Below, in pieces: positions 8,900-18,876 of a stretch of DNA of 35,568 nt. This DNA is from Nitrospirota bacterium (lineage in GTDB: Bacteria; Nitrospirota; Thermodesulfovibrionia; UBA6902): contig DRDE01000083.1 of the NCBI GenBank assembly GCA_011040095.1, positions 1-35,568 of the forward strand, in the 5' to 3' direction. The notes below the pieces were generated by a model that saw nothing but the letters and a program-made list of their open reading frames with translations, did no database searches and had not been told where the DNA came from. Position 1 is the first letter of the stretch. Every line of letters starts with the position of its first letter. The position numbers and the translations under genes were made by a program.

Positions 8900-9906
8900 T
8901 TCTTCTGCTCCTTAATTGCTCCAAACATTTTCGATTTTACGCTTCTGTCTATCAAAGGGGCAAAACAGTTCATAAGTAATATTGCAAACATTACGCCTTC
9001 AGGGAAACCACCCTTAAGCCTTATCAGCATGGTAATCGCACCGCAACCGATCCCGAAGATTATCTGCCCTTTCCTGATTGAAGGACATGTGACGTAGTCC
9101 GTGGCCATAAAAAATGCCCCGAGTATCAGACCGCCGCTGAGAAGATGAATAATGGGGTCTCCGGTAAAAAATCCGCTTTCACCTCCCAGTGCCCATGCCA
9201 TCACTCCTACTGTCGCAAGGAAAGAAAAAGGCACATGCCATGTTATATATCCCCTGTAAAAAAGCAGGGCTGCACCGATCAACAGGGCAATCACGGAGGT
9301 CTCACCAAGTGACCCGGCTCTGCTTCCCATAAGCAGGCTCATGTAAAGATCACCCTTGTCGCCGAAAACCTGCATGAGCTGATCCAGTCCCCCTTCTTTT
9401 AAAATACCTAACGGCGTAGCAGTGGTCTTTGCATCCAGGGCGACAAATTGCGCTGTGGGTTCAGACCATATTGTCATGAGCTTGGGGAATGATATCAACA
9501 GAAATGCCCTCCCGATAAGGGCAGGGTTAAAGACGTTATAACCCAGACCGCCGAAGAGTAATTTTGTAATAATAATCGCTACTATCGAACCTACTACCGG
9601 AATATAAAACGGGACACTGGGGGGCAGATTCAGTCCCAGGAGAAGCCCGGTTAAAAAAGCGCTCCCGTCGCCTATGGTAGTTTTCTTCTTGAGACTGACC
9701 TGATAAATATGCTCTGAAAGAACAGCCGATAAAATGCAGAGTCCGGTGACATATGCCGCCAGCGGGCCAAAATAATATACGGACATTATAAAAGCGGGTA
9801 AAAGGGAAAGATTGACCGTCCACATAATACGTTCGACAGTCTCTTTGCCCCTTACATGCGGACTTACAGAAACTATTAATTCATGAGCCTTTGCTTCGGT
9901 TGCCAT
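8896..9906 (-). CDS. rnfD: Electron transport complex subunit RnfD
   Basis: TIGDGSAFLTGLLLGLNLPPSVP, GLGYNVFNPALIGRAFLLISFP, TTATPLGIL. Confidence 0.94.
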   Translation of the reverse strand: MATEAKAHELIVSVSPHVRGKETVERIMWTVNLSLLPAFIMSVYYFGPLAAYVTGLCILSAVLSEHIYQVSLKKKTTIGDGSAFLTGLLLGLNLPPSVPFYIPVVGSIVAIIITKLLFGGLGYNVFNPALIGRAFLLISFPKLMTIWSEPTAQFVALDAKTTATPLGILKEGGLDQLMQVFGDKGDLYMSLLMGSRAGSLGETSVIALLIGAALLFYRGYITWHVPFSFLATVGVMAWALGGESGFFTGDPIIHLLSGGLILGAFFMATDYVTCPSIRKGQIIFGIGCGAITMLIRLKGGFPEGVMFAILLMNCFAPLIDRSVKSKMFGAIKEQKK

Positions 9907-9924
9907 TAAATCCTCTCTTAAAAT

Positions 9925-10028
9925 AAGATTAAAAATAAAAGATCAAAAATAAAAATTAAGGGAGCAAAAAATTAATTTAAAATATCTCCATATTTTTAAT
10001 CTTTGATTTTTCATTTTTAATTTTTTAT
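9925..10028. repeat. AT-rich imperfect inverted repeat in the rnfC-rnfD gap
   Basis: agattaaaaataaaagatcaaaaataaaaattaag ... atttttaatctttgatttttcatttttaatttttt. Confidence 0.6.
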
Positions 10029-11335
10029 GGTTTCACCTGGGACTTTGCAAGTCTTATAAACTGCACCATCGGCCTCTTTGCCGGACAGACATAAGCGCAT
10101 GAGCCGCATTCAAAACAATCAAACAGGTTATATTCCTTTGCTTCCTCAAAGAAACCTTTCTCGGACAATATGCTCAACATTGAAGGATTAAGCCCCATAG
10201 GACATACGTCAATGCAGCTTCCGCATCTGATACAGGTCGAATATTCTTCGGAAGACACATATTCATCTTCAGCAAGGACCAGGATTCCCGATGTTCCTTT
10301 TACAACCGGCACATCAAGAGTCCATTGGGCAAACCCCATCATCGGGCCCCCGGATATAACCTTGACAGCCCCTTCAACAAGTCCCCCGCATTGTTCAACA
10401 ATATCCGACATGAGAGTTCCGATCCGCACCATCATATTCGCGGGTTCTTTTATTCCCGCGCCCGTCACGGTTACGACCCTTTCTATTAAAGGTTTGCCGA
10501 AACGCACCGCCTCATAAACCGCAAGCGCAGTGCCGACATTCTGCACTACTACCCCCACATCCATCGGCAACCCCTTGGTCGGAACCTCCCTCTCCTTGAT
10601 GGCCTTTATCAGCATCTTTTCAGCGCCCTGCGGATATTTCATCTCAAGAGACCAGACTTCGATATTTGATTCTCCGGCCACGGCAGACTTCATTGCCTCA
10701 ATGGCATCAGGCTTGTTTTCCTCAATTCCGATATGCCCCTCATTTACCCCGAGAGCCTTCATGATTATTTTCAGGCCTTCTACAACTTCCCTTGGATGCT
10801 CCACCATGAGCCTGTGGTCGGCAGTCAGGTAGGGTTCACACTCGGCTCCATTTATTATTACCGTATCTATTGTTTTCTCTTTTGGCGGGGAAAGCTTTAC
10901 ATTTGTAGGAAACGCAGCGCCTCCCATCCCGACTATTCCGGCGTCTTTTATAACGGCCTTGATATCGTCGGCGCCCATATTCATATAATCCGGGTTCTCT
11001 TTAAAGTCAACGGACTCATTCTTTCCATCGCCTTCAATAACTATTGATTGAACCATCTTGCCGACTGCGGTGGGGAAATCAGCTATTGCTATCACTTTAC
11101 CCGATATGGAGGAATGAACGGGTGAACAGACAAATCCTGTTGTAGAACCAATGACCTGTCCCCTTTTCACTTCATCACCGATGCCTACTTCCGGCTTGGC
11201 AGGGGCGCCTATATGCTGGCTGACGGGAACTACTATTCTCTGCGGCAACTTTGCTTTTACAATAGGTTTCCCCGCAGCTAATTCCTTATGATACTCTGGA
11301 TGAATTCCTCTTTCAAATGTGGCGGTCTTGCCCAT
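10025..11335 (-). CDS. rnfC: Electron transport complex subunit RnfC
   Basis: GMGGAAFPTNVKL, VIINGAECEPYLTADHRLM, CIRCGSCIDVCPMGLNP...CFECGSCAYVCPAKRP. Confidence 0.96.
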   Translation of the reverse strand: MGKTATFERGIHPEYHKELAAGKPIVKAKLPQRIVVPVSQHIGAPAKPEVGIGDEVKRGQVIGSTTGFVCSPVHSSISGKVIAIADFPTAVGKMVQSIVIEGDGKNESVDFKENPDYMNMGADDIKAVIKDAGIVGMGGAAFPTNVKLSPPKEKTIDTVIINGAECEPYLTADHRLMVEHPREVVEGLKIIMKALGVNEGHIGIEENKPDAIEAMKSAVAGESNIEVWSLEMKYPQGAEKMLIKAIKEREVPTKGLPMDVGVVVQNVGTALAVYEAVRFGKPLIERVVTVTGAGIKEPANMMVRIGTLMSDIVEQCGGLVEGAVKVISGGPMMGFAQWTLDVPVVKGTSGILVLAEDEYVSSEEYSTCIRCGSCIDVCPMGLNPSMLSILSEKGFFEEAKEYNLFDCFECGSCAYVCPAKRPMVQFIRLAKSQVKP

Positions 11336-11661
11336 AATATATATTCCCTCAGTTATAAATTACTGATAAAAAAAGAAGAGTCTTAAGTTTTGCTTATAAA
11401 GCTATAAGCTATTCTTCTTAAAGGGATTTAAATTAAAACATATATGAATAACATTTATCAGACCCTATGTCAAGTAAATAATTTTTATATCATTTCAGGA
11501 AAATTTTATTGATGCGGATTTCTTTTTTTTATTTAAATTAACGGCCTGCTTGTGCCGGAGCTTCACTTCTCTTTTCCAGACAAATTCTATCTTGCTTATA
11601 GTATTAGCATTTTTCTTGCCAGAGACTTTACAAGGTATACCCCCTATGATAGACTATTTGT

Positions 11662-12180
11662 ATGATTAAAAGCAGATTCTTCCGGATATTATCTGCAACA
11701 TTAGTTGTCGGGGTTTTGATTTTACTGAGTTATAATGAACAAAATGTAAAAATACTCCCCTCATACCGGACATCTTCCATGAAAGATTTGCACCTGACGC
11801 ATAAAGAAGGCAGCAAAGTCAAATGGGAGCTTTCAGCAGATAAAGCAATTTTGCCAATTGGCAATAAAGAGGTCTTTCTTGAATCTTTATCTTTAAAAAT
11901 AAACCGGACCCCGGTAATTTTCCTTACAAGTGGAAGCGGCATCTATGAAATCGACAACGGAGACATTACCCTCAATAAGAATGTGGAACTCAATATAAAG
12001 GAGACAACCTTTACAACAGACACGATGAAATACAACAGTAAGGATGAAATAATAACCACAGATGACGACATCAAATTTAACGGCAACAATTTCCTGATCG
12101 AGGGAACAGGTCTTATTGCAAAAACAAAACAACAAAACATGAGGATAATAAAGAATGTCAAGGCCATTTTTTATCGTTAA
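11662..12180 (+). CDS. lptC: LPS export ABC transporter periplasmic protein LptC
   Basis: N-terminal TM, LptC-like beta strand pattern, overlaps lptA. Confidence 0.85.
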   Translation: MIKSRFFRILSATLVVGVLILLSYNEQNVKILPSYRTSSMKDLHLTHKEGSKVKWELSADKAILPIGNKEVFLESLSLKINRTPVIFLTSGSGIYEIDNGDITLNKNVELNIKETTFTTDTMKYNSKDEIITTDDDIKFNGNNFLIEGTGLIAKTKQQNMRIIKNVKAIFYR

Positions 12181-12634
12181 CTTTCTTTTAATAACCTTAA
12201 CATTTTATATTGCCGCATTTGCAGCCGGCCTCCCTGAAAATGCAAAAAAAGAAGCGGTAATTATAACATCTCAATCTCTTACTGCCGACAATAAAAACAA
12301 TACTGCGGTATTCGAAGGTTCGGTGGTTGCAAAAACCGGCGGCATAATAATGTATGCGGATAAGATGACGGTCTTTTACGACAATTCCGAGAGCAAAATC
12401 AAAAAAATCCATGCCATTGGAAATGTCAGGGTTCACAAAAAAGAAAGGGCGTTGTTTTCTGAAGAAGCCATATATCTTGAAGATGAAGAAAAAATCATTT
12501 TTACAGGGAACCCCAAGGCCGTTGAGGGAGAAAACGTAATCACGGGAAAACAGATAATCTTTTATTTAAAGGACGACCGCGCTGTGGTCGAAGGAAGCAG
12601 GGTAATCCTGCAAAACAAACAAGGTCTGAAATAA
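12155..12634 (+). CDS. lptA: LPS transport periplasmic protein LptA
   Basis: Signal peptide, ITSQSLTADNKNNTAVFEGSVVAKTGGIIMYADKMTVFYD...IHAIGNVRV; abuts lptB. Confidence 0.88.
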   Translation: MSRPFFIVNFLLITLTFYIAAFAAGLPENAKKEAVIITSQSLTADNKNNTAVFEGSVVAKTGGIIMYADKMTVFYDNSESKIKKIHAIGNVRVHKKERALFSEEAIYLEDEEKIIFTGNPKAVEGENVITGKQIIFYLKDDRAVVEGSRVILQNKQGLK

Positions 12635-13356
12635 TGCATTCTCTTGAGGTCAGGGAACTTAAAAAAAGTTATAACGGGAAACCCGTAGTTTCCGATATTT
12701 CCCTGAATATTAATTCAGGGGAAATTGTAGGTCTTCTCGGGCCGAACGGAGCGGGAAAAACCACCACATTTTATATGATACTCGGTCTCATAACTCCTGA
12801 TTCCGGCGACATCAGCCTTGACGGTGAAAACCTGAACAATTCGCCGATGTATAAGAGGGCAAGAAAAGGGATCGGGTACCTGCCCCAGGAAGCCTCTATT
12901 TTCAGGAAATTAAAAGTCGAAGACAATATCAAGGCGGTTCTCGAGATAATCGGCATCGATAAAAAGACAAAACAGGAAAAGCTTGAAAGCATTCTTCAGG
13001 AATTCAACCTCGTACCTATTGCAAAGAGTTACGGATATCATTTATCCGGCGGAGAACGGAGAAAGGTCGAAATAGCAAGGGCTATAGCCGTTGATCCCGT
13101 ATTCATACTGCTTGATGAACCGTTTGCCGGGATAGACCCCATTGCCGTTAATGAATTAAAAAAAACACTCCTACAGCTCACGGACAAGGGAATCGGGCTT
13201 ATTATTACGGACCACAATGTGCGCGAGACACTGTCAATAACCGACAGGGCGTATATAATAAGCGATGGGCAGATTCTGGCGCATGGGGCGCCGACAGACC
13301 TTATTTCAAATGAGCTGGTAAAAAGAAGTTATCTTGGAGAGGAGTTCAGATTATAA
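12634..13356 (+). CDS. lptB: LPS export ABC transporter ATP-binding protein LptB
   Basis: GLLGPNGAGKTTTFYMILGL, GIGYLPQEASIFRKL, LSGGERRKVEIARA, FILLDEPFAGIDP. Confidence 0.96.
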   Translation: MHSLEVRELKKSYNGKPVVSDISLNINSGEIVGLLGPNGAGKTTTFYMILGLITPDSGDISLDGENLNNSPMYKRARKGIGYLPQEASIFRKLKVEDNIKAVLEIIGIDKKTKQEKLESILQEFNLVPIAKSYGYHLSGGERRKVEIARAIAVDPVFILLDEPFAGIDPIAVNELKKTLLQLTDKGIGLIITDHNVRETLSITDRAYIISDGQILAHGAPTDLISNELVKRSYLGEEFRL

Positions 13357-14795
13357 TGGCAATGGAACAAAGACTCGAACTGAAACTCTCCCAGAAACTG
13401 ATACTTACACCACAGCTTCAGCAATCGATCAGGCTCTTGCAGCTTCCCCTGCTTGAACTTACTCAGGATATCAACCAGGAACTTATGAATAATCCGCTGC
13501 TTGAAGAAAGCGCTGAAAGAGATGCCGAATCAAAAAATGAAGAGCCGGGCATGGAGGAAGAGCCGCTTCCCAGGCCTTCCGAAGATACAGAGGCTCCCCT
13601 TGAAAAAATATTCGGTTTTACTACGGATAACTACTTTGAGGAAAGAGAAAGCGACGGCAGGGATTTCGGTTATTTCAATGAAAGCGCTGAAGACACAACC
13701 TCCCCTTTCGAACGAAACAGGAGCAAAACCGACTTATATGAACATCTTCTCTGGCAGTTAAGACTCTCGAATGTACCTGAATCAGTCGGCAGGACTGCTG
13801 AAATAATCATCAATAATCTTAACGACTACGGCTATCTGCAGGCATCCCTCGATGAGGTCACGGAGCTTGCAAATGTTGACATGGAAACCGCTGCAGAAGC
13901 TCTCAGGTTTATTCAGGGGCTTGATCCATCAGGGGTAGGCGCCAAGGACCTTCAGGAATGCCTGCTCTTACAGACAGGCGCTCTCAACCTTAAGGGAACA
14001 CTCGTGGAAGATATTTTGACCGATGGTTTCTCGGAACTCGAAGGGAAAAAATATAAACAACTCGCCGCTAAATTCAAGACATCAATTGACGAGGTCCTTG
14101 CAGCAGTTAAAATCATAGAGGGACTTGAACCGAGACCCGGAAGAAACTATTCAAGTGATGAGCCTGTTCACATAATCCCGGATGTTTACGTTGAAGAGTC
14201 CGAAGGTAAATTCATCATAACGCTGAATGATGAAGGTGTTCCAAGACTCAGGCTTTCAAATTACTACAGAAAACTCTTAACAAATAAAAAATCACTGGGA
14301 CCGGAAGAAAAACAGTTCCTGGAAGAAAAATTGCGTGCCGCCATATGGATGCTGAAAAGCCTTGACCAGAGAAACAGGACTATATACAAAGTGACGGCAA
14401 GCATTCTGAAGTTCCAGGAAGACTTTTTCAGAAAAGGACATAAATACCTCAAACCTTTGAACCTCAGAGATGTTGCAGAAGATTTAGGCTTACACGAAAG
14501 CACAATAAGCAGGGTAACATCCAATAAATATATTCAATGTCCCCAGGGACTTTTGAGTTTCAGATATTTTTTCAGCAATGCGGTGGCCACTGCAAGCGGA
14601 GATATGTCGTCATCAATTGTTAAGGACATTATAAAGCAGATTGTTTCCGGAGAGGATCCGCAAAAACCGCTGAACGATCAGAAAATAGTCGAGATATTGA
14701 AGAGCAAAGGCATAACTATTGCCCGCAGAACAACGGCAAAATACAGGGAAGAACTGAAGATACCGTCTCATTTGAAACGCAAGAAATGGTTCTGA
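13356..14795 (+). CDS. rpoN: RNA polymerase sigma-54 factor
   Basis: N-terminal LSQKLILTPQLQQSIRLLQLP; C-terminal RpoN box ARRTTAKYREELKIPSHLKRK. Confidence 0.97.
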   Translation: MAMEQRLELKLSQKLILTPQLQQSIRLLQLPLLELTQDINQELMNNPLLEESAERDAESKNEEPGMEEEPLPRPSEDTEAPLEKIFGFTTDNYFEERESDGRDFGYFNESAEDTTSPFERNRSKTDLYEHLLWQLRLSNVPESVGRTAEIIINNLNDYGYLQASLDEVTELANVDMETAAEALRFIQGLDPSGVGAKDLQECLLLQTGALNLKGTLVEDILTDGFSELEGKKYKQLAAKFKTSIDEVLAAVKIIEGLEPRPGRNYSSDEPVHIIPDVYVEESEGKFIITLNDEGVPRLRLSNYYRKLLTNKKSLGPEEKQFLEEKLRAAIWMLKSLDQRNRTIYKVTASILKFQEDFFRKGHKYLKPLNLRDVAEDLGLHESTISRVTSNKYIQCPQGLLSFRYFFSNAVATASGDMSSSIVKDIIKQIVSGEDPQKPLNDQKIVEILKSKGITIARRTTAKYREELKIPSHLKRKKWF

Positions 14796-14835
14796 TATAT
14801 AAATATCCGATAGCAATTGCACAAGGAGGAGCGGA

Positions 14836-15351
14836 ATGAACATAATTATTAATTGCAAACAAATGGATCTGACGAAAAACCTTAAAGAATATGCAGAGGA
14901 GAAAATCGGTAAATTTAAAAAATATCTCGGCAATATTGCCGAGGCAACCGTAACTTTAAGTGTTGAGAAATACAGGCACAAAGCGGAAGTTCTCCTGAAG
15001 GTCAACGGCTCGTTCATACAGGCGGAAAGCATAACCAATGAAATGTATTCATCCATTGACGAAGTAGTAGAAAAGCTTGCCCGCCAGGTAAGAAAATATA
15101 AGGAAAAAACCGTATCCCACAGAAAAAATAAAGACAGGCAGGAAGCCCTCCCGGCTGTTGAAGAGGCATTCCCGGTGATCATAAAGAACAAGTCGTACAA
15201 CATAAAACCCATGAGCGTTGATGAAGCCGCCATGCAGATGGACCTGTTGGATAAAAATTTCTTTATATTTACAAATGCATCCTCGGGGAATATCAATGTT
15301 TTATATAAAAGAACCGACGGGAACTTCGGACTCATAGAACCGATAAAATGA
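14836..15351 (+). CDS. hpf: Ribosome hibernation promoting factor (long HPF / RaiA type)
   Basis: HPF N-domain plus C-terminal VDEAAMQMDLLDKNFFIFTNASSGNINVLYKRTDGNFGLIEP. Confidence 0.93.
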   Translation: MNIIINCKQMDLTKNLKEYAEEKIGKFKKYLGNIAEATVTLSVEKYRHKAEVLLKVNGSFIQAESITNEMYSSIDEVVEKLARQVRKYKEKTVSHRKNKDRQEALPAVEEAFPVIIKNKSYNIKPMSVDEAAMQMDLLDKNFFIFTNASSGNINVLYKRTDGNFGLIEPIK

Positions 15352-16220
15352 AGGCTCACAAAAGCGACCGGCTCTCTACCATTATTTTAACCGGTCTTTC
15401 AGGATCAGGAAAAACAATAGCGCTGAACGCCTTTGAGGACAGCGGGTTTTTTTGCGTAGACAACCTCCCCTCCTCATTAATCCGGACATTTGTGAATCTA
15501 TGCACCAAGACGCCTACCATATCAAAAATCGCTATAGGGGTCGATATCAGGGAAAGGAAATTTTTAACTAACTTTTCAGATACAATATCCACCCTGAGAA
15601 AAAAAAGGAATATACAGATCATATTTCTTGAGGCAACAAATGAGGTGCTTATCAGGAGATTCAAGGAAACGAGAAGACCTCACCCCCTTGGCTACAAAGA
15701 CCTTAAAAAAGCGCTCCACAGAGAAGCACAATTGCTCTCACGTATAAGACAGGAAGCATCTACAATTATAGACACGTCTTCTTTAAGCCCACATCAGCTC
15801 CGCAAACTCATAATAGAATTTTACCTTAAAAAAGGCCCGAAAGAAATGACTATCAACCTTGTTTCCTTCGGGTATAAATACGGGATACCTTTAGAGTCGG
15901 ACCTCCTGTTTGATGTCAGGTTTTTGCCGAATCCCTATTTCATTGAGGAACTTAAACCACTGCCCGGAACATCCGCAAAAGTAAAAAAATTTGTTCTGTC
16001 CCAAAGAGACACAGGGGAATTCTTTGATAAACTCTATCCCCTTTTAAATCATATTATCCCTCTCTACAAAAAAGAGGGTAAGAGTTACCTGACAATAGGT
16101 ATCGGGTGCACAGGGGGCAGGCACAGATCACCGGCTATTGTCCAGGAAATAGGGAAAACATTAAAGAAACAGAAATTGGAGATAACGGTAAATCACAGGG
16201 ACCTGGATCATTTGTCTTAA
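15348..16220 (+). CDS. rapZ: RNase adapter protein RapZ (YvcJ family nucleotide-binding)
   Basis: GLSGSGKTIALNAFEDSGFFCVDNLP; SFGYKYGIPLESDLLFDVRFLPNPY; GIGCTGGRHRSP. Confidence 0.95.
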   Translation: MKAHKSDRLSTIILTGLSGSGKTIALNAFEDSGFFCVDNLPSSLIRTFVNLCTKTPTISKIAIGVDIRERKFLTNFSDTISTLRKKRNIQIIFLEATNEVLIRRFKETRRPHPLGYKDLKKALHREAQLLSRIRQEASTIIDTSSLSPHQLRKLIIEFYLKKGPKEMTINLVSFGYKYGIPLESDLLFDVRFLPNPYFIEELKPLPGTSAKVKKFVLSQRDTGEFFDKLYPLLNHIIPLYKKEGKSYLTIGIGCTGGRHRSPAIVQEIGKTLKKQKLEITVNHRDLDHLS

Positions 16221-16243
16221 TAAAAAACCTTTCTATAATAATC

Positions 16244-17410
16244 ATGATACAAAAAAGCTTATCACCGGCAAGTCCGGTATATCTCGACAACAATGCCACC
16301 ACGCCCTTAATTCCCGAAGTTGCCGATGTAATGGCCGGGTGTCTTAAAGAAAACTTCGGCAATCCTTCAAGCACACATTATTACGGCAATAAAGCACGAC
16401 AAGCGGTAGCGAAGGCACGAAAACAGTCAGCAGATTTAATAAATGCAAAACCGGATGAAATAATTTTTACATCCGGCGGCACAGAGGCAAATAACATGGC
16501 AATCCTCGGGACTGCGTCAAGGTTCCAATCAGGCCACATTATCACTTCCTGCATAGAGCATCCCTCGGTAATGAATCCATTGAAATATCTCGAAGGTCTC
16601 GGATTCAAAGTAACATATCTCCCGGTTGATAAAAGCGGGATCATTAATCCCGGCGATCTGGAGAAGATCTTAAGAAAAAGCACTATCCTCATAACAATCA
16701 TGCATTCAAATAATGAGACCGGCTCTATTCAGCCGATTGCGGAAACAGGAAAAATTGCAAACAGCAGAGGAATAGTTTTTCATTGCGATGCAGCCCAGTC
16801 AGCCGGCAAGGTACATCTCGATGTAAAAAAACTGAAGATTGATCTTTTAACCATGGTCTCTCACAAGTTTTACGGCCCGAAAGGCATAGGGGCGCTCTAT
16901 ATAAAGACCGGCGCTGAATTGAAACCGCTTCTCTACGGCGCCTCCCACGAAAAAGGGTTGAGACCCGGCACTGAAAATGTCGCCGGCATTGCGGGACTCG
17001 GGAAGGCATCCGAGATTGCAAAAAAAGAAATGAGGACAAGGGTAAGCGGCATGAGATATCTTGCAAAGATTTTATTTAATGAACTCCGCAAACAAATACC
17101 GGATATAAAACTGAACGGGCATCCGTCCAGGCGGATCCCCAACACACTAAACCTCTCCTTCCCGAACGTTCCCGGCTCACTTTTATTGGACAGGCTGAAA
17201 AATGAGATCGCCGCATCAACCGGCTCTGCATGCCATGAAGGCAGTTGCTCACCTTCACATGTGCTCAAGGCAATGGGGGTTAGTGACAGGGATATTTTTT
17301 CCGCGGTAAGGCTGAGTCTTGGAAGAAGTAATACTGAAGCTCAAATCAGAAAAGCCGCAAAGGTTATTGTAAAAGCTTACAGGGGTCTTTCGATCCAGCC
17401 GATATCGTAA
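16244..17410 (+). CDS. Cysteine desulfurase (NifS/IscS-like, class V aminotransferase)
   Basis: VYLDNNATTPL, FTSGGTEANNMAI, HCDAAQSAGK, SHKFYGPKGIGALY, STGSACHEGSCSPSHVL. Supplied ORF starts at 16106, but MIQKSLSPASPVYLDNN at 16244 is the natural start. Confidence 0.92.
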   Translation: MIQKSLSPASPVYLDNNATTPLIPEVADVMAGCLKENFGNPSSTHYYGNKARQAVAKARKQSADLINAKPDEIIFTSGGTEANNMAILGTASRFQSGHIITSCIEHPSVMNPLKYLEGLGFKVTYLPVDKSGIINPGDLEKILRKSTILITIMHSNNETGSIQPIAETGKIANSRGIVFHCDAAQSAGKVHLDVKKLKIDLLTMVSHKFYGPKGIGALYIKTGAELKPLLYGASHEKGLRPGTENVAGIAGLGKASEIAKKEMRTRVSGMRYLAKILFNELRKQIPDIKLNGHPSRRIPNTLNLSFPNVPGSLLLDRLKNEIAASTGSACHEGSCSPSHVLKAMGVSDRDIFSAVRLSLGRSNTEAQIRKAAKVIVKAYRGLSIQPIS

Positions 17411-17438
17411 CGCTTAAAACAGACTTAAATTCTAAACT

Positions 17439-17462
17439 ACCCTGCGGCAGAGACCGCAGGGT
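17439..17462 (+). terminator. Probable intrinsic terminator/stem-loop after the cysteine desulfurase
   Basis: ACCCTGCGG-cagaga-CCGCAGGGT perfect 9-bp stem, weak U tract. Confidence 0.6.
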
Positions 17463-17603
17463 GTTATATTTATAAATAAAAATCAAAAAAAGTGTCCTGG
17501 GGTTTTGCATTCTCCTGAGTAGTTACAAAAAATGTTTATATGATTTATCTCATACAATTTAAACTATAAATTTGTTTCTATAAATAGAGAAGGAGAAAAG
17601 ATT

Positions 17604-17798
17604 ATGAAAAAACCCGTTATTGATTTTGATGAGTGCGTTGGATGCGGTTCATGTGTTGAGATATGTCCCGAGGTGTTTGAACTTAATGAAGATGACAATA
17701 AAGCCTATGTCCGGGCAGAGGATAAATGCGATACCTGTGATTGCGGGGAAGCCGTAGATGTATGCCCGACAGAAGCAATAACACTTGCCGGAGAATAA
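17604..17798 (+). CDS. Small ferredoxin (copy 1)
   Basis: CVGCGSCVEICPEVF ... CDTCDCGEAVDVCPTEAI. Confidence 0.9.
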   Translation: MKKPVIDFDECVGCGSCVEICPEVFELNEDDNKAYVRAEDKCDTCDCGEAVDVCPTEAITLAGE

Positions 17799-17836
17799 GA
17801 GACTTCAACGGATAAATATTTCAATAGGAGGTTGAA

Positions 17837-18151
17837 ATGGCGATTCTTGATTTGAAAAAACTTATAAAATTTTATCCTGATAAAATATCCCGGGAGATGC
17901 TTGACGACAAGCCCGAGATGAGGATTGCGCTTATGTGCCTTGAGCCGGGGCAGAAACTGGATCCGCACAAAGCGCCTCTCAGGCTGTTAATGTATGTTGT
18001 TGAAGGCAGGGGCACATTTACAGTCGGGGATGAACGGATTGAGGCGGATGAGAAAACCTGCATCCCGTGTGACCCGATGGTCCAGCATGGTTTTTCGGCT
18101 GACAAGGGCGAAAGGCTTGTTGTGATGGCAATAGTGACTCCTGTTGAGTAA
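17837..18151 (+). CDS. Cupin-domain protein
   Basis: GQKLDPHKAPLRLLMYVVEGRGTFTVGDERIEADEKTCIPCDPMVQHGFSADKGERLVVMAI. Confidence 0.85.
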   Translation: MAILDLKKLIKFYPDKISREMLDDKPEMRIALMCLEPGQKLDPHKAPLRLLMYVVEGRGTFTVGDERIEADEKTCIPCDPMVQHGFSADKGERLVVMAIVTPVE

Positions 18152-18320
18152 AACCGGATGAGCTGCAGTTAATTAGAGTTTTTTATAAATAGATTAGCGC
18201 CTTATCCAACGACTTAATATGTGATAGAATACTATTAATACTTTTCAGTATCTTAAAAAAATTTACCATAGTAAACCAAGTCTGATTTTCAGGCTAAACT
18301 ATTTATAACGGGAGGTAAAT

Positions 18321-18506
18321 ATGCAAAAACCGGTAATTGACTATGACGGATGTGAGGGGTGCGGCACATGTGTTGAACTTTGCCCTGAAGTGTTTGATAT
18401 GGGAGATGATGAAAAAGCATTTGTCAAGGCAGAGGACAAATGTGACACCTGTGACTGTGAAGAGGCGGCTAATACGTGCCCTACAGAAGCAATAACTTTC
18501 GAATAA
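18321..18506 (+). CDS. Small ferredoxin (copy 2)
   Basis: CEGCGTCVELCPEVF ... CDTCDCEEAANTCPTEAI; clear paralogue of 17604-17798. Confidence 0.9.
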   Translation: MQKPVIDYDGCEGCGTCVELCPEVFDMGDDEKAFVKAEDKCDTCDCEEAANTCPTEAITFE

Positions 18507-18530
18507 TAAGAATAGTCTGCAAAAAACAGG

Positions 18531-18579
18531 ATAGATATCCCGCAGGCAATTATGTATCTGCTGCCGGCGGGATATCTAT
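18531..18579 (+). terminator. Probable terminator hairpin after ferredoxin copy 2
   Basis: ATAGATATCCCGC ... GCGGGATATCTAT perfect 13-bp arms with inner GGCA/TGCC pairing. Confidence 0.6.
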
Positions 18580-18876
18580 TATTGTAACCGTTCACGGTTA
18601 TCCTGATATAGCGTGAGTTAAAGGTATAAAGCAAAAGACTTTTTGGACAAATATTTCTAATCCCTTACCGTTGGAACAAACACACAACCCTGATCCTTAA
18701 AAAATCATAAAATCAGGTCCTGCGGGTTCTATTAATAAAATTATATATCTTATAATAATCTCTTATTTGACAATACAGGGGGGAAAATGATATAAAAGCG
18801 CATTCTATCAAACTGTTATAAGCATATCGACCTGCGCGGAAATTTCTGTTAAGTTTAAACATATAATACTTTCCTT

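Noticed and set aside
16106-16243. N-terminal extension of the cysteine desulfurase
   Set aside because: Overlaps rapZ out of frame; the family N-terminus VYLDNNATTP follows naturally from ATG 16244.
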